The notes beneath the pieces are model-generated. The model saw nothing but the letters and a program-made list of their open reading frames with translations. It did not search any database and had not been told where the DNA came from. A DNA stretch of 64,000 bases, from the NCBI GenBank assembly GCA_016196035.1, contig JACPYM010000054.1:62001-126000 (forward strand), written 5' to 3'. This DNA is from Acidobacteriota bacterium. Its GTDB lineage: Bacteria; Acidobacteriota; Blastocatellia; RBC074. The first letter of the stretch is position 1; each line of letters opens with the position of its first letter. The translations under genes and the position numbers were made by a program. Below, piece by piece: positions 21,796 through 31,460 of the stretch.

Positions 21796-24700
21796 ATGTT
21801 TCGATCTTTGAACTTCACGCGCAGCCTGTTGCACAAACGCCGGGCTAACACATTACTCACACTGCTGAGCCTGGTGTTGGGCGGTCTGTTGATTACGAAC
21901 TGGCAGTTCATTTCCAACGCAACGGCTTCCCAAACCAATTTCAAATCCCAAATCCCTAAAACCACCGCAGTGACGCCACCCGTCACGACGATCACGACGC
22001 TGCGCGCGGCGCAAGCTTCCGCTTTCACACCAACTCTGACCCAAGACAATCTGGAACAACAACAGGGCTGCACCGTCGGCTGTGGCGCAACGGTGCCAGC
22101 CACTGCCACGACCGGCCAGGCGGTCGCTTTTGCCGCCACCGCAACCCCGGCTGGTTGTGCGACACAACCCACCTACGATTGGGACTTCGGTGACGGCACG
22201 GCGCGTTCAACGCAGCAAAACCCGAGCAAGACTTACGCGGCTCCCGGCACCTTCAACTGGCGCCTCACGGTGAGCGCAGGCTCGGGCAGCACTAACATCA
22301 GCACGGTGGCCGGCGGCGTGGGCGAAGAGGCTCCAGCGCGGCAATCACCTTACAACACGCCGTTTGCCCTGGCGCGCGACCCGCAAAATCGCGGCCTTTA
22401 TATTATGGATCAAGGCGGCGGCTCGTATGTGCTGCGCTTCGTGAACACGACGAATGCGGCGGTGACCATCGGTGGACGTGAAATCGCCGCTGGCACGAAC
22501 CGGTTGCTGGCAGGTTTAGGCAATGATGATTTGGGCGACAATGTGCCAGGTCCGCAAGTGTCCCTCTTCGACAGCAACGCCCTGACTGTGCACCCCAATG
22601 GCAATTTAGTTTATTTCACGGCCCTGCAACCGGCGCGCGTGCGCGTGTTGAATGTCTCGAACACGAACCAATCTATCGGCGGCGGTATTACCGTTGGCCC
22701 CGGCAATGTGGCGACGCTGGCGACAATCAACAATGGCGACGGCCTGAATGGCATCGCCGTCAACGCCAATGGCGACGCTTTTGTCGCCTCAGCAGGCACA
22801 GGCCTTAATCGTGTTTATAAGATCACGGCGGCGGGCGGCGTTTCGAACTTTGCCGGCAACGGCGCGGTGACTTCGGTCAAAGACGCGTTCAGCGCCGGCC
22901 CGGCCAACAACATCGCATTGCTGAATCCGCGCGCCGTCGAACTTGATCCAAGTGGCAATTTGTACATCGCCGATTCCGGCCATTTGCGCGTCATCCGCGT
23001 GGACGGTTCCGGCAATGCGACGCTCGTGACGCAATTCGCTCAGCCTGACCAAGGCATCGGCCCGACGTATCCGAATGGGTTGGCCTGGTTAAACGGCAAT
23101 TTGTACGCCGCCCTGGGCAATGCGCAAACGATCGTGCGGCTGACCAATGGCCAGGCGATTGTGGCGGGCCGCGACGGCGTCTCGTGCGACTATGCCAGTT
23201 CGCAAAACAATTGCGGCGATGGCGGCCCGGCGACCGGCGTGAACAATGTCGGATTCTTTATGCTGGGCAGTTCGGGCACACCGCCCCTCTCGCATATCGA
23301 AGCGGACAACACAGGCATCTTTATTCCCGACCAGGGCAGCATCCAACGGGGCCGCATTCGCTATCTCAATCTGTCGGGTGCGGCGGTCACCATCCTGGGC
23401 ACCACGATCAACCCGAATCAAGTCAACACCATCATCGGCAGCGGCGGAACACCGCCGTATGACGGTGGGCCGGCCAAGTCTGGCGCGCTCGCGGTGGCCA
23501 ACGGGGTCGCGGTGGACGCCAACAACAATTTGTGGATTTCGGATACCAGCGTCAATCGGCTGCGTTTCGTGAATCGCGGCGCGACCTCGATCACGCTGTT
23601 CGCGAATACACCCGCCTCGCAAGTGGTCGCGGGCGGCGCCATCGTTTCGGTCAACAAGGACGTGGGGGCAGGCCCCACCGATGACACCAGCGTGAATCAA
23701 GCCGGTTTTGAAACGCCTCAAGGCTTGTTCGTCAACGCCCAAGGTGTTTTCATCGCCGACTCCCGGAATGGCGGCGTGGCCGGTGCTCCGGGTACCCCAG
23801 GCGCACGTAAAGCCGGCCTGATTCGCTTCGTCAACACGACTTCCACTGGTGTGACGCTGTTTCCCAATGCAAGCGGCGGCGGCGCGCCGATTGTCGTGCC
23901 GCCTGGTTTCATTCGCGCCATTGCCGGCGGCAGCGAAGACGGTGGCAGCATCGGCAACGGCAACTTTGCGTTGAATGCCAAGTTCATCGCGCCGGCGGAT
24001 GTAGTGGTTGCGGCCAACGGCGATATTTTCGTCGCCGATGTCGGCAACAAGGCGGTGCGCAAGATCGCGGGTTTGACCGGCATCGTTTCGAGTTTGAGTT
24101 TACCGGCATTTGAATACACCGGTCTCGCCCTGGATAGCGGCGGTCGCCTGTTTGTCGTCAACAATGACAACGGCCAGATTTTGCGTGAGAACGCGGCGGG
24201 CGGCGGCACGTTTTCGGTTTTGGCGACGGTGTCCAAACCGCTGGACGTGGCGGTGGACGCGGGCGGCAATGCCTATGTCACCAGCGCTGACCACAAGGTT
24301 TTCCGCATCACCTCCGGCGGGCAGGTTTCGACACTCGCCGGCACGACCCAGGGCTTTGACGGCGATAACGGTTCAGCGTCCAGCGCCAAGCTGAATATCA
24401 TGCCGACGCCCATCAGCATCGGCACGATCACCAACATCTTTGTGGATGTGACGGACGGCATCGCCGTCAATGCTGCCGGAGAAATCTTCTTCAATGACGT
24501 CGGCAATAACCGCGTGCGCCGCATTGCCACAGGCGAAGTAAGCTGTGTGCGCACGGGCACGATCACGATCAGCGGCGGCGACAATCCGGCGCCAACCTTA
24601 ACTACCCTCACGCCGAATGTGCGCGGCGTGGGCCAAGGCGCCTTCACGTTGTCGCTGACAGGCACGGGCTTTACGCAGTCTTCGCAAGTGCGCTGGGTCG

Positions 24701-26124
24701 GGTCGGCGCGTCCGACCACCTATGTCAGCCCAACCCAATTGACGGCGGCCATTACGGCGGCGGATGTCGCCACCGCTGGCAGCTTCACGGTGACGGTTTT
24801 CAATCCCACCCCGGGCGGCGGCACTTCGGCAGGGCTGAACTTTACGGTGCAGCCACTCAATCCGATGCCGACCATCAACACCTTGGCGCCGAATACGGCG
24901 GCGGTGGGAACGTCCTTCACGCTCACGGTAACCGGCTCAGGCTTCATCAACTCTTCGGTCGTGCGTTGGGAAAATAACAATCGCACCACGACGTTCGTCA
25001 ACGAAAACACCTTGCGCGCGCAAATCCCGGCGAGTGATTTGGCAACGGCGGGCGTGGCGGATATTACGGTGGTGAATCCGGAACCGGGCGGCGGCACGTC
25101 GAACCTGGGACGGTTCACCATCATTGCCCAGAACCCCGCGCCCACGCTGACCAATATCACGCCTAGCTTCGTGCCGACGGGCAATCAACCGGTCACGGTG
25201 ACGGTCAACGGGACGGGCTTCGCCTTTAATTCCGTTGTGCGTTTAGGCGGCCAGGATCGCCCGACGACCTTCGTCAACAACACTCAATTGACGGTAGCGC
25301 TACCAGCCGCTGATGTTGCGGCGGCGGGAACCAAGCAGATCACCGTCTTTACACCTACGCCGGGTGGAGGTGTGACATCTGCGGCAACATTGACCGTGGG
25401 TGCCTTGGCGGTCAGTCTTTCGGCGGCCAGCTTCCAACGCGATGTCGCCACCGCCGAGATGATCGTGGCAATGTTCGGCGTCGAAATGGCGACCAGCACG
25501 GTGAGCGCGACTGGCACGGAGTTGCCAACCACGTTGGCGGGCACGACAGTAAAAATCCGTGACGTGGCGGGAACAGAACGCCTGGCGCCACTCTTCTTCG
25601 TTTCGGCTGGCCAGATCAACTACTTGGTACCGGCAGGCACTGCGGTGGGGCCGGCTGTGGCCATCGTTACCGCCGGTAACGGCAAACTTTCGGTCAGCAA
25701 TCTGGACATCCAAGTTGTTTCGCCAGGCCTGTTCACGGCCAACGCCAATGGCGCGGGTGTCCCGGCAGCGATTCTGTACCGGCAAAAGGCCAACGGCCAA
25801 GTCACCTTCGAAGAAATCACGCAAGTGCAAGGCGGCACGCTGGTGCCCAGACCACTTGATCTAGGCCCGGCAGGTGATGTTGTGCTGATCATCGCTTTCG
25901 GCACCGGCGTTCGCGGGCACGCCAATTCGCCAACGGCAGTCACCTGCACGATTGGCGGCGCAGGTGTGGATGTCCCGTTTGCGGCGGCGCAAGGCGGGTT
26001 GTTCGGTCTCGATCAGTTAAACATTGGGCCGTTGCCCCGCTCCCTGGCGGGCCGCGGGCCGGTGGATATGGTGATCACCGTGGATGGCAAAGCCGCGAAC
26101 ACCGTGCAACTCAACATTCGCTAA
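21796..26124 (+). CDS. Giant secreted PKD / NHL-propeller / 3x IPT-repeat protein with TIGR03437 C-terminus
   Basis: A 1442-residue paralogue of the upstream giant protein, in the same domain order. It has a signal segment (hydrophobic core about residues 17-32), a PKD-like domain with YDWDFGDGT near residue 135, NHL-like propeller blades to about residue 925, three IPT/TIG repeats (from nt 24583) and the 'Solibacter' C-terminal domain (SAASFQ...GQINYLVPAG). The chief difference is ten fewer IPT units. I chose ATG 21796 because AAGGGAG lies 10 bases upstream; ATG 21775 and the longer open frame from 21655 lack such a site. A strong terminator follows at 26148. Both proteins probably act outside the cell or on the surface; the ligand is unknown. 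Confidence 0.9.
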   Translation: MFRSLNFTRSLLHKRRANTLLTLLSLVLGGLLITNWQFISNATASQTNFKSQIPKTTAVTPPVTTITTLRAAQASAFTPTLTQDNLEQQQGCTVGCGATVPATATTGQAVAFAATATPAGCATQPTYDWDFGDGTARSTQQNPSKTYAAPGTFNWRLTVSAGSGSTNISTVAGGVGEEAPARQSPYNTPFALARDPQNRGLYIMDQGGGSYVLRFVNTTNAAVTIGGREIAAGTNRLLAGLGNDDLGDNVPGPQVSLFDSNALTVHPNGNLVYFTALQPARVRVLNVSNTNQSIGGGITVGPGNVATLATINNGDGLNGIAVNANGDAFVASAGTGLNRVYKITAAGGVSNFAGNGAVTSVKDAFSAGPANNIALLNPRAVELDPSGNLYIADSGHLRVIRVDGSGNATLVTQFAQPDQGIGPTYPNGLAWLNGNLYAALGNAQTIVRLTNGQAIVAGRDGVSCDYASSQNNCGDGGPATGVNNVGFFMLGSSGTPPLSHIEADNTGIFIPDQGSIQRGRIRYLNLSGAAVTILGTTINPNQVNTIIGSGGTPPYDGGPAKSGALAVANGVAVDANNNLWISDTSVNRLRFVNRGATSITLFANTPASQVVAGGAIVSVNKDVGAGPTDDTSVNQAGFETPQGLFVNAQGVFIADSRNGGVAGAPGTPGARKAGLIRFVNTTSTGVTLFPNASGGGAPIVVPPGFIRAIAGGSEDGGSIGNGNFALNAKFIAPADVVVAANGDIFVADVGNKAVRKIAGLTGIVSSLSLPAFEYTGLALDSGGRLFVVNNDNGQILRENAAGGGTFSVLATVSKPLDVAVDAGGNAYVTSADHKVFRITSGGQVSTLAGTTQGFDGDNGSASSAKLNIMPTPISIGTITNIFVDVTDGIAVNAAGEIFFNDVGNNRVRRIATGEVSCVRTGTITISGGDNPAPTLTTLTPNVRGVGQGAFTLSLTGTGFTQSSQVRWVGSARPTTYVSPTQLTAAITAADVATAGSFTVTVFNPTPGGGTSAGLNFTVQPLNPMPTINTLAPNTAAVGTSFTLTVTGSGFINSSVVRWENNNRTTTFVNENTLRAQIPASDLATAGVADITVVNPEPGGGTSNLGRFTIIAQNPAPTLTNITPSFVPTGNQPVTVTVNGTGFAFNSVVRLGGQDRPTTFVNNTQLTVALPAADVAAAGTKQITVFTPTPGGGVTSAATLTVGALAVSLSAASFQRDVATAEMIVAMFGVEMATSTVSATGTELPTTLAGTTVKIRDVAGTERLAPLFFVSAGQINYLVPAGTAVGPAVAIVTAGNGKLSVSNLDIQVVSPGLFTANANGAGVPAAILYRQKANGQVTFEEITQVQGGTLVPRPLDLGPAGDVVLIIAFGTGVRGHANSPTAVTCTIGGAGVDVPFAAAQGGLFGLDQLNIGPLPRSLAGRGPVDMVITVDGKAANTVQLNIR
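24583..25401 (+). repeat. Three tandem IPT/TIG-encoding repeats
   Basis: Three in-frame repeats of about 270 bp, starting with NPAPTLTT, NPMPTINT and NPAPTLTN. They are homologous to the 13-unit array in the neighbouring gene. Confidence 0.85.
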
Positions 26125-26147
26125 CTGCGGCGAATTAACCTAAAACG

Positions 26148-26195
26148 AAAGCGGGCGCGCGTGAGACCTTCAACTCTCACACGCGCCCGCTTTTG
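26148..26195 (+). terminator. Strong rho-independent terminator
   Basis: A GC-rich stem of 18-19 bp with one mismatch (AAAGCGGGCGCGCGTGAGA against TCTCACACGCGCCCGCTTT), an 8-nt loop and a TTTTGTGTGT tail, 23 bp after the stop of the second giant gene. Confidence 0.9.
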
Positions 26196-26287
26196 TGTGT
26201 CTTAGAGCTTCGGCAAAGAACCGTGTGGGCACAAACGTCCTCACTTGCGCTCGCAGGAGAGCTTATGCCGTAGATGTATTCGAACCG

Positions 26288-26737
26288 CTACGCCAGCCAC
26301 TTCGTCAGCAGGTAACGGTCGTGATCAACAAAACCGAACTGACGATACACCGCCTGGGCACGTGTGTTGGCGCGCTCGACTTCCAGATGCAAGGCGCGTA
26401 TACCCAACCCGATGCACATCTGCGCTAAAAATTCCAACGCCTCTTTCCCCAACCCATGCCCGCGATGGGGCGCGCGCAAATACAATTCATCTACAAAGGC
26501 GTCCATCCCGCCGAATTCCAAACTGTAGCCCAGCGTGAGCACTGTATAGCCAGCCACGTCGGCACCAACCACAATCAGCAAGACCAAGCCATAAGACTCA
26601 TTTTGCAAGAGTCCCAACAAGGCGCGCCGCGCGTTAGTTTCGTCAAGCGCCAGCCCTTCGTGCGCATAGAAGTCTTGCATCATGCCGAACAGGACTTCGA
26701 CATCAGCCAGCGCGGCGCGTTTGAATTCAGCCTTCAT
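26288..26737 (-). CDS. GNAT-family N-acetyltransferase
   Basis: A 149-residue single-domain GNAT enzyme, which transfers an acetyl group from acetyl-CoA to an amine. The acetyl-CoA pyrophosphate loop R-G-H-G-L-G is at residues 92-97 after the VDELYLRAPHRG strand-turn. The later LHLEVERANTRAQAVYRQFGF block is the conserved motif B. It reads like members annotated with antibiotic or small-molecule substrates, but the acceptor is unknown. It shares the minus strand with the lipoprotein gene, whose stop is 15 bp upstream of this start, so the two are probably co-transcribed. Confidence 0.88.
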   Translation of the reverse strand: MKAEFKRAALADVEVLFGMMQDFYAHEGLALDETNARRALLGLLQNESYGLVLLIVVGADVAGYTVLTLGYSLEFGGMDAFVDELYLRAPHRGHGLGKEALEFLAQMCIGLGIRALHLEVERANTRAQAVYRQFGFVDHDRYLLTKWLA

Positions 26738-26752
26738 GGTTCGTTGGCAGCC

Positions 26753-28045
26753 TCAGACGTTCGCCAACTTCGCCAACCAGCCTGCCGGATTGGCGAGCGA
26801 TTTTAACAGCGCGTAAGGGACTGTGACTTCGTGCTCGCCTGTCGCATAAGGGCCGACTTGATAAGGATCGAAAGTGAACCGCAAGCCTAAAGGCGTGACA
26901 TTCCAACGTTTGAAATTTTCAGCCTTCGCGGCAGCCCCTTCCGCTACGCCGTCGGTAGTATGCAACTTCTTCAACTCTTTGATGCTGTAATCCGCAATGA
27001 CTTTCAGATAGCCCGCTTTGGGCGCAAACAAATCCGGCAGCTTCACTTCAGCGGCGCGTTTCAGATCGTAATTGAACGCCAGCGAGGAACGATTCGGATG
27101 CGCGCCGCCAAAATAGGTCGAGTAACTGAACAACACGCTCACCATCTCGGCATTAGCGTAGACCACTTCATAACCGCTATCAAAGGTGAGCGGCGGCAAC
27201 TCCGCAGGCTTATTTTCTTTCAGCGCAGGAGCAGCGGATTGGCCTGCACCAGATTTTTCAGCAGCGGCCGTGGCTTGCTGAGAAAGGGGTTTCTGTTCCG
27301 AGGTCGCGGCCTCCTGTTCGGCTTTAACGGCTTCGGCGGCATCTTTCTTGAATTGGGCAATCGCTTTTGTGATGAGCGCCAGCGCGGTTTTATTGAAGGC
27401 TTCAGCGCCCGCCGCGTCTCCGCTCAGTTGCGGAACGCTGGCCGTGATTTCCAGCCGCGCCTTCTTGTTCGTTTCCTGAATTTGTTTTTCGCTGAATTTA
27501 AGCCCGCCCAAGTCATAGCGTAATTCTTGCAACGTCACCGGGAGCGACTTCTTGCCCTTCACATCCGTCCAGACGCCCAGGAAGCGTAATGTCTGTTCAC
27601 CGTTGATCGTCACGCCGTCGAGCGCGCCTTTGAACTCACCGCTTTTTTCGTCTCCTTTATCACCCGAGAACGCGGTTTCAACCAGCGTGACCTTGCCCTC
27701 TTTGTCTATCTTGCCCGCCAGCGAAAGCAGCTTTTCCGCGACATTGGCCGCGCCAACTTTTTCATAATAATAGCTGCCGGTCAGCTTGGCGCCTTTGCGT
27801 TCAAGCTCCACGTGCAAGGCAAGCTTATTGTCCAGCTTGCCGGTCAAGACTTTTTTGAATTCCGTGGGCGCGGCGCTGACCAGTTCAGGCATGGCCAACA
27901 GCGCTGGTTCGGGAGTGACCCGCGCCGCCGTTTCAGCTTTCGGCGAACCAGGCTCATTGGCTGGGTTGGACTCTTTTTGGCAAGCGCCCAGAACGGCGCA
28001 AAGGGCAGCCAATACCAACAACCATAAGTTGCTGCTCAATTTCAT
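26753..28045 (-). CDS. Lipoprotein with DUF3298/DUF4163-like domain
   Basis: A 430-residue lipoprotein. The signal peptide ends in a lipobox with C22 (AVLGAC). The first part (about 60-190) is an unassigned beta-rich domain. The last 250 residues carry features of DUF3298-type proteins (RsiV/PdaC relatives): STYFGGAHPNRS, a NYDLKRAAEVKLPDLF segment and a terminal F-x-F-x-P-Y-Q-V-G-P-Y motif. An Ala/Glu/Lys-rich insert sits in the middle (about residues 235-290). I start at ATG 28045, which has a GAGG site and gives the signal peptide; the open frame runs upstream to 28108. It is likely anchored to a cell-envelope membrane. Its function is unknown. Confidence 0.85.
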   Translation of the reverse strand: MKLSSNLWLLVLAALCAVLGACQKESNPANEPGSPKAETAARVTPEPALLAMPELVSAAPTEFKKVLTGKLDNKLALHVELERKGAKLTGSYYYEKVGAANVAEKLLSLAGKIDKEGKVTLVETAFSGDKGDEKSGEFKGALDGVTINGEQTLRFLGVWTDVKGKKSLPVTLQELRYDLGGLKFSEKQIQETNKKARLEITASVPQLSGDAAGAEAFNKTALALITKAIAQFKKDAAEAVKAEQEAATSEQKPLSQQATAAAEKSGAGQSAAPALKENKPAELPPLTFDSGYEVVYANAEMVSVLFSYSTYFGGAHPNRSSLAFNYDLKRAAEVKLPDLFAPKAGYLKVIADYSIKELKKLHTTDGVAEGAAAKAENFKRWNVTPLGLRFTFDPYQVGPYATGEHEVTVPYALLKSLANPAGWLAKLANV

Positions 28046-28847
28046 TTGTACCTCGCGAGTCAAATCAAAGATGGACTGGAAAGGCATTATGCACGCCCGG
28101 GCAAACAAGGTCTATTGGACGTCGCGGATTGTAAGTGGGGAAAGAAAGGAAGAAAGAAGCAGAAACCCCGCAGGACGCTGTCAACGCGCGCGCTTGCCCC
28201 TAAACATCAAAGGCTCGCCAGCACCGCGAACCAGGTGGCCCGGTACTGCTTAATTGGCCGACCTGTTCAAGCGATGCATTCACGCGTTGTCAAAACCCTG
28301 CGGGGTTCAACGGGGGGGGAAAGCAATTAGCCAGGGGTGATAGCCGCGGAATCTTGTTATCCAACACCATTTTCATGCCCGCCCAAACCAGCGCACCTGT
28401 CGAAACAAATGACGCTGATTTTCCGACGAACCACCAGCACCAACGCCCAGCTCAGCGGCTACCACCTCTAGCTAATTTATCTTTCGGTCATTCAGGCAAT
28501 CATTCAGGCAAGGAGAAAGCAAAACAAGGGGACTGGCCGCAACGGCCACCTACATTCCCAGCAGCTTCTCAACACCACACCAAAACGCCTGACCAGCACC
28601 TGTGGAGAAACTGCGTTTCAATACACCAAAACACCGGGTTTGGTCGCAACGCTTAGAGCTTGAACCGGCAACTCCGAGAGCCAGTTTTCTGCCAGCAGCG
28701 CTTTCACCAATCCCCCCAAATTGTTCGAGGCTTTCTGTTACGCCCTGAAGTGTACGAACGCCGGAAACATTACACTGCTAGTTTAGGCGAGGAGGGCCAA
28801 GTCATTGAAACGGCACTCCCTGCCCGGACAACACTGTCAATTGCCCT
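28046..28847. other. Intergenic region, no gene recognised
   Basis: About 800 bp between two minus-strand genes. Several short open frames are present but none has a believable start site or family. A small direct repeat (CATTCAGGCAA, twice) lies near 28490-28512. The stretch may hold the promoter of the lipoprotein gene at its left end. Confidence 0.5.
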
Positions 28848-30653
28848 TCAGCCTTCGCCTGCTAAAACGAATCCTGCCCAGTAAAAGGGCCTGCGCCAGC
28901 GGCCAGCACGCGCCAGTTCCAGTTGCGCCGCGCGCAAGGCCTGCGCCGGACGCAGGGCCGCAGCGCCAAACAATTTCGCATAAAACCGCTGCATCAATTC
29001 CGCCGTCGCGGCATCATTGACCTTCCACAGACTCGCCACCACGCGATGAGCGCCCGCTTGCATGAAGCTTTGCGCCACGCTGTGCGATGGGCGATCAGAC
29101 GCCAACTCGTCCAGGCCCGATTCACAAGCGCTCAAAACCACCAACTCTGCCGACAGGTTCAGTTGACTGATTTCCCGGCTTAATAGCAGGCCATTCACCG
29201 CCTCGCCGCGCTCGTTCACTTGGGAAAGCAATAAACCGGAAGCCGCCGGGTCGGCGGGATCAAGCACGCCGTGCGTGGCAAAATGAAGCACCGGATAGGC
29301 GGCGAGTTTGCCACTCAGCGCCAGACTGCGACTGGCCTCAAAATCGAGCCATTTCTCGCTGTGCGGAGCCAGTTTGAGAATCGCCTCGGCTTCAGTGCGG
29401 GCGGCTGGCAACCGAGCCAGCAACATCTGCTGTACCTCGCTTTCCGAGGCAAAAACCTGTCGCAAATCCAGATACCGCAAGCGCGTCAGCATGCCATCCA
29501 AACCACCCAGTTGAAACGTGGCGGGCGTGGGTGTTTCAACTGCGGGCGCGCGCTGCACGCGGACGCGTTCGTCATACTTACCGAAAACCGGATCAGCAAT
29601 AACGGCCACGGAACCAGCGAACGGCTCGGCTGTCTGCGGCGGCGAAGCGGGTTGCGGATGACGCTGGCGCAACCACACGCCTGTTGCGGCTGCCGGTAAA
29701 TTAACGACTTCGTGTTGCGCCAATAATGAGGTCTCGGTCAAACGTGCGGGCCGGTTCTTGGCAACCGTACTTTCAGGCACAGGCAAAGCGCTAAACGGCA
29801 CCTGCTGCAAAATTCCATCCGTGACGATCAGCAGTTGGCGCAGCCTCATTTGTGCGGCCACCGGTTTTAACAACCAACCGCTGAGTTCGCGCGCCAACGT
29901 ATCGAACTCCGCATTGGGGTCATCTATCGCTTGATCCGGTTGTGTGCTCAACAATTCGTGCAAGCGGGCGGCTTTGGGTTCCAACACTGCCCGGCCCGGC
30001 AAGGTGAAGCAGGCAAACCCAATTTTCGTAATAGCCCAGAGATAACTTTGCTCTTCCCCCAAAGCGTATTCGAGCAACAGGCTTTGCTCATCCAGCAGTT
30101 GCTGTTGCACCTCGGCCACCGTGAGCATTCTGGACACGGCTCGCGAAGAGTTTTTCGCTTGCTGGGAAAGCAGCCAGCGCAATCTGTCATGAGCTTCCCA
30201 AGCCCGCGTCGCAAAGCCTTCTTCGGGTTGCAACTGATGGCGTTGTAACAATACGCCCAAATACACTTGGTAGTACTGGCGTACCAACTGCAAATCCTCG
30301 TCCGCTTGCGCTAAAGTGGTCGTGCGGGTCAAGGCCAATTCGGCAAAGGAAAGCGCCTTTTCCAATTCGGCCTGCGCCGGAGCTAAAGCGGCTGTCGCCA
30401 GCGCGGCCTGCGCCTGTTGAAAGTGTTTGGCCGCCAAGGCCGCCGTGTTATCCGGAATGAGCCGGAAGGTTTGCGTGTGCGTGGCCAGCGTTTCGGCATA
30501 CGCCACACCCCGCCGCGTGGTTTGTTCAAACCAACGCACACTGCTTTCCGATTTGAACAGCCAGCCTAGTGCCCCCACCAACAAGATGAAAAAAAGAAGG
30601 CCGTTTGATCGCTGCCGAATCGCGCGTTTATCTCCTGAACGTCCCAACTTCAT
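28848..30653 (-). CDS. Membrane-anchored CHAT-domain (caspase-like) protein
   Basis: A 601-residue protein with an N-terminal membrane helix (about residues 18-31), a mostly helical middle of TPR-like character and a C-terminal CHAT domain. CHAT is a caspase/separase-fold cysteine peptidase. The dyad is visible: H461 in FATHG and C510 in SACESG, followed by the usual QSFMQAGAHRVVASLW and a final FYWAGFVL. CHAT proteins are seen in programmed cell death, CRISPR-linked and other defence systems, and as stand-alone TPR-CHAT proteins. No clear partner is next to it. GGAG lies 8-9 bases before the ATG. The substrate is unknown; the peptidase residues look intact. Confidence 0.88.
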   Translation of the reverse strand: MKLGRSGDKRAIRQRSNGLLFFILLVGALGWLFKSESSVRWFEQTTRRGVAYAETLATHTQTFRLIPDNTAALAAKHFQQAQAALATAALAPAQAELEKALSFAELALTRTTTLAQADEDLQLVRQYYQVYLGVLLQRHQLQPEEGFATRAWEAHDRLRWLLSQQAKNSSRAVSRMLTVAEVQQQLLDEQSLLLEYALGEEQSYLWAITKIGFACFTLPGRAVLEPKAARLHELLSTQPDQAIDDPNAEFDTLARELSGWLLKPVAAQMRLRQLLIVTDGILQQVPFSALPVPESTVAKNRPARLTETSLLAQHEVVNLPAAATGVWLRQRHPQPASPPQTAEPFAGSVAVIADPVFGKYDERVRVQRAPAVETPTPATFQLGGLDGMLTRLRYLDLRQVFASESEVQQMLLARLPAARTEAEAILKLAPHSEKWLDFEASRSLALSGKLAAYPVLHFATHGVLDPADPAASGLLLSQVNERGEAVNGLLLSREISQLNLSAELVVLSACESGLDELASDRPSHSVAQSFMQAGAHRVVASLWKVNDAATAELMQRFYAKLFGAAALRPAQALRAAQLELARAGRWRRPFYWAGFVLAGEG

Positions 30654-30735
30654 GCACCACGCTCCTCTCCGCGTACTCCTAACGCCTGAGACCTAACCCA
30701 TCACGACGCCAATGCGGCCTTGCGTCAATGCACCA

Positions 30736-30777
30736 GAAACAGAAAGGCCGTTAGCAGGAACTGCTTTGCTAACGGCC
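30736..30777 (-). terminator. Terminator-like hairpin, minus strand
   Basis: A perfect 11-bp stem GGCCGTTAGCA (30746-30756) pairs with 30767-30777 across a 10-nt loop. Read on the minus strand it is followed by TTTCTGTTTCT. It could end a former minus-strand transcript from the region at 31.2 kb. Confidence 0.5.
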
Positions 30778-31175
30778 AGCAACTGCTTTCCATTCACCAA
30801 CACCTGGAGCCAGTCTGAAAAGTGACCCAGACCACACCCAAAGAGCCGATTGCCCCGTCCAGCACCTACACCCGTCCTAACTAGCATCGGCTTCTGTCAA
30901 TAAATGGCGGTGGTCCTAACACCTTGCCAGACCACACCCACAGAACCACCGCTGTGCCGCACGCACACTCGCGCCGCGAAGGCTATTCGCTTTATGTCTT
31001 CAAAAATTTCCTGAATAGATTGCCGATAATCCAGACGCAGGGGACGCTCTTGACCTTGTGAGGGACTAATGGATCATCGAAGAACTTCACCGACTGTATA
31101 GCATAAGACTGTGATTATTTGCTAGAAAAAACTTGAGCAATAGCTGCAATGTGCCAAGAATAACCAAGGACATTT

Positions 31176-31460
31176 CTAAAAACCTATCTCTTTCCGGCAA
31201 TCACATTTCATCTTCGCTACATTTATAACAGAGGTAGCGTTTTCTGGCCATAGAACAACAAAAGACATACCATTATTTGGCCAGTCATTTTGTGGTCGAA
31301 CTACGAGGAGCGGTAACATCTCATTCACGCAAGTCGTAAAGTCTTCTCCTTCCAAATGCCGATGACCCAACTTTCCAGGTTTCATCACGAGACGTTTTTT
31401 GGCATCACAGAAGACATGGCCGATGGCAACCCCAAAATCTTGCCCACAGTTGACGCTCTA
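31176..31460 (-). pseudogene. Possible remnant of a small protein gene
   Basis: On the minus strand a frame of about 93 codons reads without interruption from an in-frame TAG (31458-31460) to its stop at 31176. It looks protein-like (for example GHVFCDAKKRLVMKPGKLGH). The same frame is also open upstream of the TAG for about 30 codons. The only in-phase starts after the TAG are GTG 31388 and ATG 31385. This may be a gene broken by a nonsense change, or a chance frame in AT-richer DNA. No family is recognised. A plus-strand frame (31356-31574) overlaps part of it. Confidence 0.25.

Noticed and set aside
28354-28656. A 100-codon plus-strand frame in the gap before the CHAT gene
   Set aside because: Pro/His/Gln-rich, without a family or a convincing start site; likely random.
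30693-30887. A 64-codon minus-strand frame (LQVLVNGKQLL...)
   Set aside because: It crosses the terminator-like hairpin and has no recognised homologue; too short to support.
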